A model generated the notes under the pieces. The model had not been told where the DNA came from. It saw only the letters and a list, made by a program, of their open reading frames with translations, and searched no databases. Of a stretch of 61,782 nucleotides of DNA, positions 32,789 to 44,092 are shown piece by piece (positions within the stretch are counted from its first letter, which is position 1; every line of letters begins with the position of its first letter). The translations under genes and the position numbers were made by a program. The DNA is from Arthrobacter nitrophenolicus (GTDB lineage Bacteria > Actinomycetota > Actinomycetes > Actinomycetales > Micrococcaceae), in NCBI RefSeq assembly GCF_000332815.1, contig NZ_AOFD01000023.1:1-61782 (forward strand), read 5' to 3'.

Positions 32789-33283
32789 TTACCCAAGCAG
32801 GGCACACAAGTCCGTCACCCGGCCCGTGCCCGTGAACTTACCCCCAACCTCATCTTCGTTCTCATCCAAGATCCAGCTGACCGTCCCGATCGTGAGGAAG
32901 ACGCCCACTGGATGGTCGTTTGCGTCCGGCACCGTGATGAAGTTGCGGCCGGTTGCAGTGAACAGTTGATTTCCATTGCTGAGGGGCGTTGTATGCGTTA
33001 GCCCCGCCGTGCCTTCGAAGGTCACAGACTCTCCGGATTCACCGGTGACTGTGATGCTCACGCCAGGCCATATGGTCTTCGTGCGGCCACCCGGCAACTC
33101 GATGACTGCGTACTTCCCGGCCGCAGCGACGGTCAATTCGGAGTCCGGACAGGGTACGGCGAAAGTGCCGGTGGGAATTTCTTCAAATGAACGTTCTGCA
33201 AGCGCAGGCTGGGCCGGCGCCACGAGTGCGCCAGTTGCAAGGGCTGACAACGCCAGGCTGCGGATAATGCTGGTGGTTTTCAT
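32789..33283 (-). CDS. Secreted protein of unknown function
   Basis: A 164-residue exported protein. ATG 33283 follows GAGAGGA and begins MKTTSIIRSLALSALATGAL, a signal peptide with likely cleavage after PALA (residue ~29). The mature part has predicted beta-strands (YAVIELPGGRTKTIWPGVSITVTG), two cysteines (VPCPDS and TDLCALL, the latter at the C-terminus) that could form a disulfide, and DENEDE. No known domain was recognised. It converges on mmuM. Confidence 0.65.
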   Translation of the reverse strand: MKTTSIIRSLALSALATGALVAPAQPALAERSFEEIPTGTFAVPCPDSELTVAAAGKYAVIELPGGRTKTIWPGVSITVTGESGESVTFEGTAGLTHTTPLSNGNQLFTATGRNFITVPDANDHPVGVFLTIGTVSWILDENEDEVGGKFTGTGRVTDLCALLG

Positions 33284-33540
33284 GGGACGTCCTCTCGGAG
33301 ATGGCTGATGGTGAGCCAAGGATTGCCCCCCTCACTTAACCGGCCCTTAATTGGGGGCCCCCTTTATTGGTGCAAACCATTGGTCCCCTGATCCCGGGGG
33401 AGCATGATGGGGGTGATGCGGCTGGCTTCCGGGCCAAACCGGATCACGGGCAGGCGCTCTGGGGTCGCTCGTCGATGAGTTCCGTCGGAACCGGCTGGAA
33501 AGTCCGGGGCTGCGGCTGGTCGGTTGAGGAGTGCTGTGCG

Positions 33541-36491
33541 ATGGTTGCGTTGCGGATACGGGCCTTGGGCCCGTCGACGTCGTCATTGCCGGTGAACCGG
33601 TCCCCGTGCGCGCCGCGAAGCTGCGAATAGTCCTCGAATGCCTGGCGTTGCGGGCAAACTGCGTGGTCAGCTCCGATTTCCTGGCCGAGGCCCTTTGGGA
33701 CGGCCATCCCCCCGCGCAGCCGGGCCCTCAGCTGCAGGTCTACATTGCCAACCTGCGACGCATCCTCGAACCCGACCGGCCCAAAGGAGGAGCACCACAG
33801 CGCATTGCCAGCCGCCCCGGCGGGTACTCCCTGTCCGTAACGGCAGACGAACTGGACATCCTGCAGTTCCGCGAACTCATCTCTGCAGGGGAACAGGCTG
33901 TCGAGGCGGGCGACCTGGTTGGCGGTGCGGAACGCCTCCGCGCGGCCGTGCAATTGTTCACCGGCCTGCCGTTCCCGGATCTTGCCGACGCGGAGCTGTT
34001 CCAGCCGGAGCTGGACCAGTTGGAGGAAGCACGGCTGGATGCCTACCAGGATCTCGCCGACGTCGAACTTGCCCTGGGCAGGCATGGAAGCCTGGTGCGG
34101 GAGCTGCAGCGGTTGGTGCAGGAGCATCCGTACCGGGAACGGCTGTGGGCAGCGCTGGTCGTTGCCCTGTACCGCTGCGACAGGCAGGCCGACGCGCTGG
34201 CCGCCTGCCGGGAAGCACGGCGGGCCTTCACAGCCGGCCTGGGCATCGACCCGGGCGCGAGACTGCGCGAGCTGGCGGCGCTGGTCCTCCGGCAGGATGC
34301 ATCGCTGGACGCCCCCGCCAGCGAGGGGAACCCGCGGGCACGGCAGCGCCTGGACAACCTGCCCAACGAACTGACACCCCTGGTGGGCCGGGAAGCGGAA
34401 TTGGGGGAGGTGTGTTCGCTCTACCGGAAGGAAGGCTGCCGGCTGGTGACTGTCACGGGGCCGGGCGGAACGGGTAAGACCCGGCTGGCTTTGGCCGCTG
34501 CCGCGCAGCTTCGCGAGCGGATGGCCGACGGCGTGGGCTGGGTCAACCTGGCACCGCTCACCCAGGTGGAACAAGTCCCGGGTGCCATCGCCGCCACCCT
34601 GGGCCTGGCGGACCGGGCAGGGGAGGACCCGCTCAAAGTGGCGTCCCGCTTTCTCCGGACCCGCCGGCTCCTGCTGGTACTCGATAACTTCGAGCACCTT
34701 GAGGAGGCCTGGCCGGTGGTGCTCGATATGCTCACGGCGGCCCCTGACCTCCGGATACTTGCCACCAGCCGCCGGCGTCTTGGACTCCGTGCCGAGTATG
34801 AGTATGAGCTCGCACCGCTGGCTTTGCCGCCGATCGACCCGCCGGCGCCTTTGCCGGAACTGCGTGAGGTCCCGGCCCTGAAACTCCTTGTCGCACGCGG
34901 GCGGGCAGTACGGCCCCATTTCGATATCGACCAGGACAACGCCGGTGTACTGATCCGGCTGTGCCATCGCCTCGACGGGCTGCCGCTGGCCATCGAACTT
35001 GCGGCAGCCCGGCTGCGGGACCGCAGCGAGGAAGACCTGTTCCACGACCTGGAATTCAACCTTGCAGAACTGCCCGAAGCGTTCCGTGACCTCCCCGACC
35101 GTCAAAGGACACTTACAGCCACCCTTGCCTGGAGCTACGAGCTGCTGGGTCCCCAGGAACGGCGCCTCTTTGACCAGCTCGGCGTCTTCGCGGCCGATCC
35201 GGCCGAAGTTGCCGTGGGCGGAGTATGCAGCGGGGTTGCGGATACGAACACTTCGATCGGGGTTCTTGCGCGCCACAGCCTGCTGCGCAGGTACAGGGAT
35301 TCCATGGGAACGAGCCGCGTGTCCATGCTGCATTCGATCAGGGAGTTTGCCCGGAACCGGCTGGCACAGCTGGCGGACGAGCAGGCGCTCCGGTGCCGGC
35401 ACGCAGACTTCTACCTCCGGCTTGCCCGGACGCTTGGGCCCCGGCTGTGGGGCCACGGAGAGCATAAGGCCTTTCGGCTGTTGACGGCCGATGCCGCAGA
35501 GCTGCGGTCCGCACTGCTGTGGGCTGCCGGACCGGGCGGATCGAAGGACGTTGCGCTGCAACTGGTGGGCGAGCTGTGGCACTACTGGGAGCTGACGGGT
35601 GATGTTACCGAGCAATACCGGATTGCCGTGGAGCTGGTGGAGGAAACTGAAGGGGTCCCGGCAGCCGTCCTGGCACCGGCGCTCAGCGGCGCGGCCACGC
35701 TGTGCTGGACGGTGGGCAGGAACGATCAGGCGACCCGGTTCCACTCCAGGGCTTATGATGCGTTCCGCGAAGCAGGCAACAGCAAGGGCGTCGCCTGGAC
35801 GGTCATGTGCCTTGCCGTCCAGGAAGCACAGCGCAGCGAGATGGCAACCGCGGAGCGGCTCGCCATGGACGCCTTGTCGGCTCCAGGTGCCACTCTTCGT
35901 ACGCAGGTGGCGGCCCTGGTGCTCCTGTCGCGGATCGCTTTCTACTCCGGTGACCATCCCCGGGCGCTGGAACTATCGCGCGAGTGTGCCGCCCTCGCAC
36001 GGCCCATGGGGGACAGATGGCTCCTTGGCATAGCATTGACCAACTTCGCCGAAAGTCTGCAGCACACCGGAGACTTCGGTGCGGCCGAAACCCTGCTGAC
36101 GGAAGCAATTGCGGGTGTGGTGGAGCTCGGGGCGCAGGGAAACCTGGTGGGCTACCTGGAATCCCTTGCCGGAGTCCACGTGGAAAATCAGCGGATCGAA
36201 CCTGCCATCCGGCTGCTGTCCGCTGCCGACGCCTACCGTGCTGACCATGGGCTTCCGCTGGTAACCGACGAGCGGCGCCGCGTCGAGTCCATTATCGAAG
36301 CCGCACGGAACGGCGCCGGTCCCGTCAGGTTCGGCCTGGCATGGGCTGCAGGAAGGTCCTTGACGTTGACGCAGGCTGCGGACGAGGTGCTTCGCGGCAG
36401 GAGCAGGCGGGATGGCTCCCTGCCTGTCGATGGCCATGCGGATCCGGTGACCTACGCCGTCGACGATCTTCCTGACACGGCACCCTGGTAG
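33541..36491 (+). CDS. AfsR/SARP-family regulator with NB-ARC and TPR regions, frameshift at codon ~11
   Basis: A very large regulator, about 983 residues. An OmpR-type DNA-binding domain occupies residues ~1-90 (SSDFLAEALWDG), then a bacterial transcriptional activation domain (~95-245; RLRAAVQLFTGLPFPD, AREARRAFTAGLG-type). The NB-ARC ATPase follows with Walker A TGPGGTGKTRLA at ~306-317, Walker B RLLLVLDNFEHL and LATSRRRL. The C-terminal ~400 residues are helical TPR-like repeats. The proper start ATG 33541 (MVALRIRALGP, after GAGGA) is one frame away: adding one base near 33573 joins GP-VDVVIAG. A start at 33531 in the main frame would also give a nearly full-length protein, so the gene may be functional as read. 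No biosynthetic cluster is adjacent. Confidence 0.88.
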
Positions 36492-36501
36492 CCCGGGCGC
36501 T

Positions 36502-37053
36502 CTATCCCTCCAGCCGGCCGTAGGTGCTCACCACGTTGCCCTTGCTGGTCCGCCTTTCGTCCTGCAGCACCAGCCGGGTTGTCGGGTCGCCGTCCTGGAA
36601 GAGCCGGCGGCCGCTCCCGGCGACCACCGGGTGGGTCATCAGTGTGAGCGAGTCCAGGAGCCCGGCGAACAGCAGTTGCCGGGTCACGGAGATGCTGCCG
36701 CAGACGGCGATCTCGCCGCCGTCGCGCTTCTTCAGCTGTGCCACGAATTCCTCCAGCGGTGCATCCATCAGGTGGGAGTTCTGCCAGCCGAGCGGTTCGG
36801 TGAGGGTCCGCGAGGCCACGTGCTTCTCCACGGGGTTGATGAAGGCGGCGAAGTCCTCGTCCACTGACGCGTTCGGCCAGTAGCCGGCCCACTCCTGGTA
36901 GCTCACCCGGCCCAGCACCACGGTGTCCACATTGTCCATCATCCTGGTGAGGCCTTCACCAAGCTCGTCATCGAAGCTGTCGAACTGGAATTTGTAGGGA
37001 TCTGACACCACGCCATCCACGGAATGGAACAGGCCGGCAGTAACTATGCGCAT
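36502..37053 (-). CDS. Dihydrofolate reductase-like (RibD C-terminal) reductase
   Basis: A 183-residue stand-alone RibD-C/DHFR-fold protein, a group often called YyaP/DfrA-like NADPH reductases. Family blocks: TAGLFHSVDGVVSDP at the N-terminus, DTVVLGRVSYQEWAGYWP and GEIAVCGSISVTRQLL (cofactor-binding GS region), HPVVAGSGRRLF (catalytic region). TAGGAGG at ideal spacing fixes ATG 37053. Physiological substrate unknown. It ends 10 bases from the convergent AfsR-like gene. Confidence 0.9.
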   Translation of the reverse strand: MRIVTAGLFHSVDGVVSDPYKFQFDSFDDELGEGLTRMMDNVDTVVLGRVSYQEWAGYWPNASVDEDFAAFINPVEKHVASRTLTEPLGWQNSHLMDAPLEEFVAQLKKRDGGEIAVCGSISVTRQLLFAGLLDSLTLMTHPVVAGSGRRLFQDGDPTTRLVLQDERRTSKGNVVSTYGRLEG

Positions 37054-37261
37054 ATGGAAGCCTCCTAAAATCGGGCGGACAAATTCACCGTAACGGGGCT
37101 GCCGGCAGCGGGGAAGATCGAGCACAAAACAACCGACGGCGCGGCCGCCAGTTATGTTCATCACTCAGTACGGTGTCTTGCCGTGTTTCGCCTTAATCCA
37201 GCCCCATACTTGTGTTGATGCGGCCACTTTCCGCAGCCCCCGGCCAGGCAGGAGGAAGTGC

Positions 37262-37744
37262 ATGGAAACCCTGAAAAAAGTCTTGACCAACCAGTATTTT
37301 CCCGCCGCTGCTGTATTGACGGCAGTGATCCTTTTCTGGGCCGTGGGACTCCTGGGCGGGCTGTCCCTGCTGCATAACAACCAGCCGCCACTGACCACGC
37401 TGACCTGGATGCTGTTCGTCTACGGCGCCGCGGTCCTCACACCCCTCGCCGGCATGCTGGCCGCCGCGGACCTGCTCCGCCGGTGGCGCCGCAACCGTGC
37501 CGCCGCCGTTGAAACCGCCGTTGAAACCGCCGACGGCGGTGCCTACGTCAGTGCGGCAGTTCCGGAGCGCGCCGCTGAGGCAGCGCTTCCTGCCGAAGCG
37601 GCCGGTGCGCGCCACGAGCAGAACCAGCACGCCGAAGGGCCGAACCAGTACGCGGAACGGCCGGCCCAGCGCCAGGCGGCCGCTAAGAGGCCCGGCATCA
37701 AAAAGCCCGCCCCGAAGAAGGCCGGCAGCAAGAAAGCAGCCTGA
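37262..37744 (+). CDS. Two-TM membrane protein with Lys/Ala/Pro-rich histone-like tail
   Basis: A 160-residue protein. AGGAGG seven bases before ATG 37262 fixes the start. Two membrane segments (about 13-38 and 48-75) enclose a short loop, then a cytoplasmic arginine patch (RRWRRNR) and an acidic/alanine region. The last ~20 residues (KRPGIKKPAPKKAGSKKAA) repeat PxKK/AxKK motifs like the DNA-binding tail of actinobacterial HupB or histone H1. The family is not recognised; the architecture would allow tethering nucleoid or RNA to the membrane, which is inference. Confidence 0.65.
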   Translation: METLKKVLTNQYFPAAAVLTAVILFWAVGLLGGLSLLHNNQPPLTTLTWMLFVYGAAVLTPLAGMLAAADLLRRWRRNRAAAVETAVETADGGAYVSAAVPERAAEAALPAEAAGARHEQNQHAEGPNQYAERPAQRQAAAKRPGIKKPAPKKAGSKKAA

Positions 37745-37762
37745 CCGGAGCGCAAACCGGGG

Positions 37763-38671
37763 TCAGCCTGCCAGTTCCACCCGGTTCCGGCCGGCCGCCT
37801 TCGCCGCATAGAGTGCCGCGTCCGCTGCACCCAGCAGTGCCTCCGGTTCTCCGCCCTGGGCGGGGGAAAACGTCGAGATCCCGGCGCTGAGCCGCAACTG
37901 GCCTGACGGGTCGCCCCGGTGGGGGATGGCAAGATCCCGCACGGCGTCCAGCGCCCGCTCCATGCAGGCCTTCGCGCGCAGCAGGCTTTGGTGCGGGAAG
38001 ACCAACAGGAACTCCTCGCCGCCGAACCGGTACACCCCATCGGACTTCCTGGCCTGCGCCCTCAGGGCCGCGGCCACGGCGCGCAACGCAAGGTCGCCGG
38101 CCTGGTGCCCGTAAACGTCGTTGTACGCCTTGAAATTGTCCACGTCGCACATGGCCAGGCTGTACTGCTCCCCGTAGCGGACGCTGCGGGCATGCAGTTG
38201 CTCCAGGTCCTCAGCCAGCTTCAGCCGGTTGTGCAGCCCGGTCAGGGGATCGGTGCGCGCCTGCTGCGACAGCACCTTCCGGTAATGGGCGAGGTCCGCA
38301 TGCAGGGTGGTGATCCGCAGTGCCACCAGCAGCCGGGCCCGCAGCACGAAGGGATCCAGCGGTTTGGTGACGTAGTCGTCAGCCCCGGCCTCGATCCCGG
38401 CCAGCACGTCATCACGGGAGTCCTGCGATGTCAGCATCACAATGTACGTGTACAGGTCCGCGCCCCGGGACCGGATGGCCCGGCAAAGGGCCAGCCCGTC
38501 CATGCCGGGCATCATCCAGTCCGTCACCACCACATCCGGCTGGTGCTCAAGATACAGTCCCCACGCTTCGTCGCCGTTTGCGGCGGCCAGGCAGTCATGC
38601 CCGGCGCGCTCCACGGCGGCCTGGGCCACCAGCAACGAACCCGGATCGTCATCGGCAACGAGGACTTTCAT
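37763..38671 (-). CDS. Response regulator with diguanylate cyclase output (REC-GGDEF)
   Basis: A 302-residue cyclic-di-GMP synthase controlled by phosphorylation. The receiver domain has the acidic pocket (VADDDPG, residues 5-11), phospho-acceptor Asp51 in TDWMMPGMDG and Lys in VTKPLDP. The GGDEF domain has an intact GGEEF active-site loop (~217-221) and an allosteric I-site RKSD five residues before it, so product inhibition is expected. The ATG overlaps the hybrid kinase stop as ATGA, so it is the cognate output of that phosphorelay. It is the last gene of a three-gene operon. Confidence 0.95.
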   Translation of the reverse strand: MKVLVADDDPGSLLVAQAAVERAGHDCLAAANGDEAWGLYLEHQPDVVVTDWMMPGMDGLALCRAIRSRGADLYTYIVMLTSQDSRDDVLAGIEAGADDYVTKPLDPFVLRARLLVALRITTLHADLAHYRKVLSQQARTDPLTGLHNRLKLAEDLEQLHARSVRYGEQYSLAMCDVDNFKAYNDVYGHQAGDLALRAVAAALRAQARKSDGVYRFGGEEFLLVFPHQSLLRAKACMERALDAVRDLAIPHRGDPSGQLRLSAGISTFSPAQGGEPEALLGAADAALYAAKAAGRNRVELAG

Positions 38672-41600
38672 CCGTCCACCTCCAGCGCCGCGTCCAGTTC
38701 CGCATCCACCCGCCGCAGCTCTGCTTCAAGCCGGCGCACCAGGTCAATCCCGCCGTCGTGGTTTCCTGCCCGGCCCAGCCCCTCCAGCTCCGCGCAGATG
38801 GCAGCGGCCCTGCCGGCGCCGATATTGGCCGCCGAGCCCTTCAGGGCATGCGCCGCCCTCACCAGCGCCTCGCCGCCGCCGTCGTCCAGCGCGGCCTGCA
38901 GCGCAGCGATCCGGCCGGGCACGTCCTTCCGGAACGCTTCCACCGTGGCGGGCAGCAGCCCCCGGCCGTCGTCGGGGCCCAGGCCGCGGAGCATGGCAAG
39001 CCGGTCCTGGTCAACAGCCCGGCGCTCTGTCGCGGCGCGGACGGCGCCGGTGACCGCCAGGGCTTGCGCGGCAGGTTCAGGAACCCACCGCGCCAGCGCA
39101 GCCTGCAGCGCTGCCGCATCCACGGGCTTGGCCAGGTAGTCGTCCATGCCCGCGGCGAGGCACCGTTCCCTGTCCCCGTCTAGTGCGCCCGCTGTCATCG
39201 CGATAATGGGCAGGCGGAAAGTTCCGCCGCGGCTGCGGATCACACGGGTGGCCTCGAACCCGTCCATGACGGGCATGTGGCAGTCCATCAGGACTGCTGA
39301 ATAGCGGGTGGAGGCGGTGGCGTCCACGGCTTCGGCCCCGTTGGAGACGACGTCCACCGTGTAGCCGAATTTGTTGACCGTCGCCTGGGCCACCAGCTGG
39401 TTGACCTCGTTGTCCTCCACAATCAAGATGCGCCCGCGGTGGTGGCTGTCCCCTGGGGCCGCGGCCTGCAGGAGGCCGGACGCGGCGGCAGGCTGGACGC
39501 TTTCGCTGGTGGACATGAGGCGGACCAGCCGGTTGTAGAACTCGGAGCTGCGGACGGGCTTCATCAGCCACTCGCGGACCCCGGCCCCGGTGATTTCGGC
39601 CGTGTTCACCTGCATGGTGGAGGTGAGCATGATGAGTTCGATGTCGGCAAGGCGGGCATCGGCCTTCATGCGCCGGGCAAGCTCCAGGCCGTCGGTGTCC
39701 GGCATGCAGAAGTCCAGCACGGCCAGATGGAAGGGCTCTCCGGCGGCGCTCGCCTGCCGGGCCCGGTCCAGTGCAGTGGCGGCGTCCGGCACGGCCTCGG
39801 GCTGGAGCCGCCAGCCGCGCAGCTGGGACTCCAGGACCAGGCGTTGGTGGCGTTGTCGTCCACCACCAGGACGCGCAGGCCGTTGAGGAAGCCGGCAGCG
39901 GGAACGGGATCGGTGGACGGCGGAGCCACGGGGAGCGGCAGCCGGAACCAGAAGGTGCTGCCCTTGCCGGGAACGCTGTCCAGCCCGATGTCGCCGTCCA
40001 TCGCCTCGGTGAGCCGGCTGCTGATGGCCAGGCCCAGTCCGGTCCCCCCGTAACGCCGGGTGGTGGAGGCATCCGCCTGCGAGAACGATTCGAACAGTTT
40101 CCGGTGGTGGGCGGGATCGATGCCGATGCCGGTGTCCCGGACCTCGAAATGGACAGCGGAAATGTTTCCGGGGGCGGCCTCGGGATTCTGCGTCGTCACC
40201 CGGATGGAAACCTCCCCGGACGCCGTGAACTTCACCGCGTTGGAGGCGAGGTTCAGCAGGATCTGCCGGATCCGGCCTGAATCGCCCTGCAGGCGCGCCG
40301 GCACATCCGGCTCGCAGTAGCCGATCAGCTCCAGGTTCTTGGCGAGGGCCGGCTCGGCCAGGAGCCCGGCCACCTCTTCCACGAGGACCCGGGGGTCGAA
40401 CGGACGGATATCCAGGTCCACCTTGCCGGCTTCCAGCTTGGAGAAATCCAGGATGTCGTTGATCAGGGCCAGCAGCGATTCGCCGGCGCCCCGCACGCCC
40501 TGGGCGTACTGCTTCTGGGTCTCGTCCAGCGGTGTTTCGAGGAGGAGGGCGGTCAGGCCCACCACTCCGTTCATCGGGGTCCGGATCTCATGGCTCATGG
40601 TGGCCAGGAACTCCGATTTGAGCCGGCTCGACTCCATTGCCGCTTCCCGTGCCGCCTCCAGTTCCCGGGTCCTGGCCGCCACCTCGTCCTCCAGGCCACT
40701 GGTCAACCGGATGTTCTCAAGGACGATGAGCACCTGCCGGACGAGCACGCACACCAGCAGCGCAGCCCCCACCACAACCAGAAACGGCTCAAGTCCGGAC
40801 AGGTGCGGGACCGCGAACAGGAGCACGGCCAGCACCAGCGGGGCATACGGGAGCAGCTCCAGCGCCAGAGTGTACCCGGTACGGGCCGTGCCGGCGCTTT
40901 CCACGTACGGTGCCATGGGCGCCAGCGCGATCAGGAGGAACGCGACAATCCATCCGAGGGCGAGCGGCGAACCCGTGGCGCCCGTGACGCCGTCGAACGT
41001 CATGCGCACATAGATGCTGTCTGTAACTGCGAGGACGAGCATGCCGCCGCCGAAGCACAGGAAAGGCAGGCGTTCGCCGGGCTGCCGCCGCATGGCCAGG
41101 ACCAGCACGAGTGAGGTGATCACCAGGTCGACTACCGGATACGCCATTCCGGTCAACCGGGTCAGCGGATCACCCACCGAGTCGAAGGCGGGCCCCAGCG
41201 CGGTGTACCAACTGACCACCAGCACAGAACCTGCCACCACGGCGGCGTCCATCACCGCCCGGTACAGCGCCACCCGGTTGCCGGCGCGCCTCTTGAACGC
41301 GAACAGCGCGACGACGGCGGGCACCGAGTAGCCGATGAATCCGGCGTCGGCCAGGGACGGGAAGGGGTAAACGTGGTTGAAGGCCAGCCCGTAGTACGCG
41401 TACACGGCCATCCCGGCCGCCCAGACGAAGACGGCAATGGACATGAAGGTCCAGGCCCGGGCGTTCACTCCGCCCAGCCGTGCTGCCCGGGCGCAGCTTG
41501 CCCCGGCCAGCAGCGATGCCGCAAGGATCAGGACATCTCCCGTCACCAGCGCATGGGGCGTGCCGCTGTTCGCGGCGAAGTACAGCGCGAGCGCCGCAAG

Positions 41601-41684
41601 CGCTGCGGCCGCCAAGAGGCCCAGCATGCCCAGGCGCGCCCTGCCCGCGGTGGGACTTCGTTCCAAGAGACCAGCCTGAGACAC
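38668..41684 (-). pseudogene. Hybrid histidine kinase (TM sensor-HisKA-HATPase-REC-REC-HPt), one frameshift
   Basis: Complete phosphorelay protein, about 1005 residues. An N-terminal membrane sensor with around nine TMs (~15-315), a coiled linker, HisKA with SHEIRTPMNG (His ~364), HATPase with N-box NLASNAVKF, DTGIGI and GTGLGL, two receivers (VVDDNATN near 606 with LDFCMPD; VEDNEVNQ near 755 with MDCHMPVMDG) and a C-terminal HPt domain with AAHALKGSAANIG (~941). One base is missing near 39842 inside the first receiver; repair gives NATNRLVLESQL. GTG 41684 has a GGGAAGGG site; GTG 41774 overlaps the upstream stop as GTGA and is an alternative. Downstream coupling to the REC-GGDEF gene indicates signal output as c-di-GMP. 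Confidence 0.88.
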
Positions 41685-41770
41685 GGACGAACCCTTCCCC
41701 CTACCGGCGCCCTGAGCCCCCAGCCGGGCCCACCCGAGACCTGGGTGGAGACGCCTCCCTATGATATCCC

Positions 41771-43985
41771 TCACACCTCAAGGGCTGCTGTCCGGCTGCA
41801 CCGGGAATCTACCTTCTTGAGAGCCTGGAGGGCTTCCTCGGCCCGCCGCAGGGCGTGGTCCAGCCGTTCACCGGGCTCGGGGAGCGAGAACAGGTACCCC
41901 TGCAGGGAATCGCACTCCAGCGCCGTCAGGTAGTCCGCCTGCGCCGCCGTTTCGACGCCCTCCGCCGTCACCGTCAGCCCGAGGCTGTGGGCCATGTTGA
42001 TCATTGAGCTCAGGATGGGCAGCCGTTCCTCGCCGGTGCGGACCATGGACACGAAGGACTTGTCGATCTTCACCGTATCCACGGGAAGGTCCTGCAGCCT
42101 GCCCAGGGAGGAGTATCCGGTTCCGAAATCGTCCAGGGCCACCCGGGCGCCCGCGTCCCGCAGTGAGCTGAGTTGCTTGATCAGGCTGCAGTCGGCGTCG
42201 AAAAAGACGCTCTCGGTCACCTCCAGCACCAGCTGGTAGGCCGCCACGCCGCTGGCCTCTGCAAGGTGGAGCACCCCCTGGGCAAAGTCCGGATCCTGGA
42301 GCTGGACCCCGGAGACGTTGACCGAGAGGGACCGCGAGGGATCCTCGCTGAGCCACCCTGCCAGCTGCACCATTCCCAGCGCCATCACCTCCGCGCCGAT
42401 TTCGTTGATGAGCCGGTGCGCTCAGCCAGCGGGATGAAGATCGACGGCGGGATGCGCTCGCCGCCGCGGTCCCACCGTGCCAGCGCCTCGAACTTCACCA
42501 CCTGTCCCATGCGGTGCGAAACGATGGGCTGGAAATCTACGCTGATCTGACCGCGCGGAACCGCGAGCTGCAGGGCGCTTTCCATGTCCGTGCGCTGCAC
42601 GAGCGCAGTCATCATGTCCGGGTGGAACCGCAGGAACCGGTTCTTGCCGGCCGCCTTCGCCGCGTACATCGCGATGTCAGCCTGGCGCAGGAGTTCGGAC
42701 GGGCCCACGCTGTCCTGGGCCAGCGACGCGAGCCCCAGGCTGAGGCTGGGGCGCAGCACCGCGCCGTTGATGGTCAGTGGTACATGCAGGCAGCGGACGA
42801 TGCAGGCAGCGATCTCATCCGCGTCGGGGCAGGCGGTGAGCAGAACCACGAATTCATCGCCGCCCAGGCGTGCGACGACGTCGGCGGTGGGGACGCAGCC
42901 GCGGAGCCGGCGGGCCACCTCCACCAGCATGTCGTCGCCCGCCTGGTGGCCCAGGATGTCGTTGACTTCCTTGAAGTCGTCAAGGTCCAGCAGAAGGACG
43001 TCCACGGCCTTCAGCCGCGGCTCCTGCAGCGACTCGGCCAGGGCGTCATTGAACACAGCCCTGTTGGCCAGCCCGGTCAGGGGATCCTGGAATGCCATGG
43101 CCCGCAGTTTCTCCGCCTGCGCCGCGAGGTCCAGCATGGCCTGCTGGGCCTGTTCCTGGGCCTTCCGCCGGGGCGTCACGTCGCGGAAGCTCCACACCCG
43201 GCCCACAACGTTCTCGCCCACCCGTTGCGGCCGAGAGTACCGCTCGAAAGTCCGGCCATCCTTGAAGTCCAGGACATCGTGGCTTTCGGCTTCCGGGTCC
43301 TCCTCCAGTTCCGTCAGCCGGGCCATGAAGGCAATGGGGTCCGCCACCTGCGAAACGATGAGCCGCATGACGGGTTCCTCGCTGTCGCCCTTCAGGAGCT
43401 CCGCGGGGATGTTCCACATGGTGAGGAACTGGTCGTTGTAGCCTGCCACGTGGCCCTCGGAACTCATGACCAAAATCCCGTCGGCGGTGGACTCCAGGGT
43501 GGCCGTCAGCAGGGACATGGCCTCCCGCAGGTCCGCGTCCGCGGCCTGGCGGTGTGACGTACCCCGGACGGACAGAAGCAGGCGCGTGCCGGCGGGGATC
43601 CCGTCGTCGTGCCCCGCCTGCCCAGCCTGGCCTGGTGCGTGATCGCGTCCGCCGGACGGCACCAGGGAGCACGCTACCTCCGCAGGGAACTCCGTGCCGT
43701 CCCGCCGCAATCCCCGGACCTCCTGGGGCGGTGGATAGCCGCCGGGCTCGAGGATGATCCGGCGGAGCAGCCGGTCCACGTCGTCGCCGAACCCGGCCGC
43801 CAGCAGCTTCCGGTAGTTGCGCCCTGCCAGTTCCCCGCGTGGAAACCCGAAGAGCCGGGCCGCCGCGGCGTTGGCGATGGTGATGGTGCCGTCTGCTGAG
43901 AGCGCCAACAGGCGTCCGGATTCGCGTCCAGGATCGCGCTGAATGCCCGGACCGCCAGATTTTCCGTGTGGCTCGAATCAGCCAT
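41771..43985 (-). pseudogene. PAS-PAS-GGDEF-EAL cyclic-di-GMP enzyme, two frameshifts
   Basis: Bifunctional c-di-GMP turnover protein, about 738 residues repaired. PAS domains at ~20-125 (GTITIANAAAARLFGFPRGE) and ~165-285 (ADGILVMSSEGHVAGYNDQF) precede a GGDEF domain with intact RLGGDEF (~370) but no RxxD I-site (PTAD instead). The EAL domain keeps its catalytic and metal residues: FEALARW, NVSGVQL, EVTES, DDFGTGYSSL, KIDKSFV, AEGVET and QGYLF. Frames are broken near 43913 (N-terminal PAS) and near 42420 (inside EAL after PLAERTG); each needs one added base. ATG 43985 follows GAGGGGG. It heads the operon with the hybrid kinase and REC-GGDEF protein. Confidence 0.88.
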
Positions 43986-44003
43986 GACACCACCCCCCTC
44001 GCA

Positions 44004-44009
44004 CATCAT
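44004..44009 (-). promoter_or_regulatory. -10 candidate of the c-di-GMP operon
   Basis: On the minus strand TATGAT (44009-44004) lies 18 bases before ATG 43985, leaving room for a short leader carrying GAGGGGG. A -35 match is not evident, suggesting an activator-dependent or alternative-sigma promoter. Confidence 0.35.
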
Positions 44010-44092
44010 AAATGCGGACCCGGGACTTTCGCCCGGGAGGGGGAAATCGGTTCCCATTAGTTATCCGGAAGTTTGCTCCCGGAAGGACGGGA

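Noticed and set aside
33444..35957. An 837-codon open frame on the minus strand across the AfsR-like gene
   Set aside because: Antisense shadow with biased composition; the plus-strand frame has SARP, BTAD and NB-ARC motifs in order.
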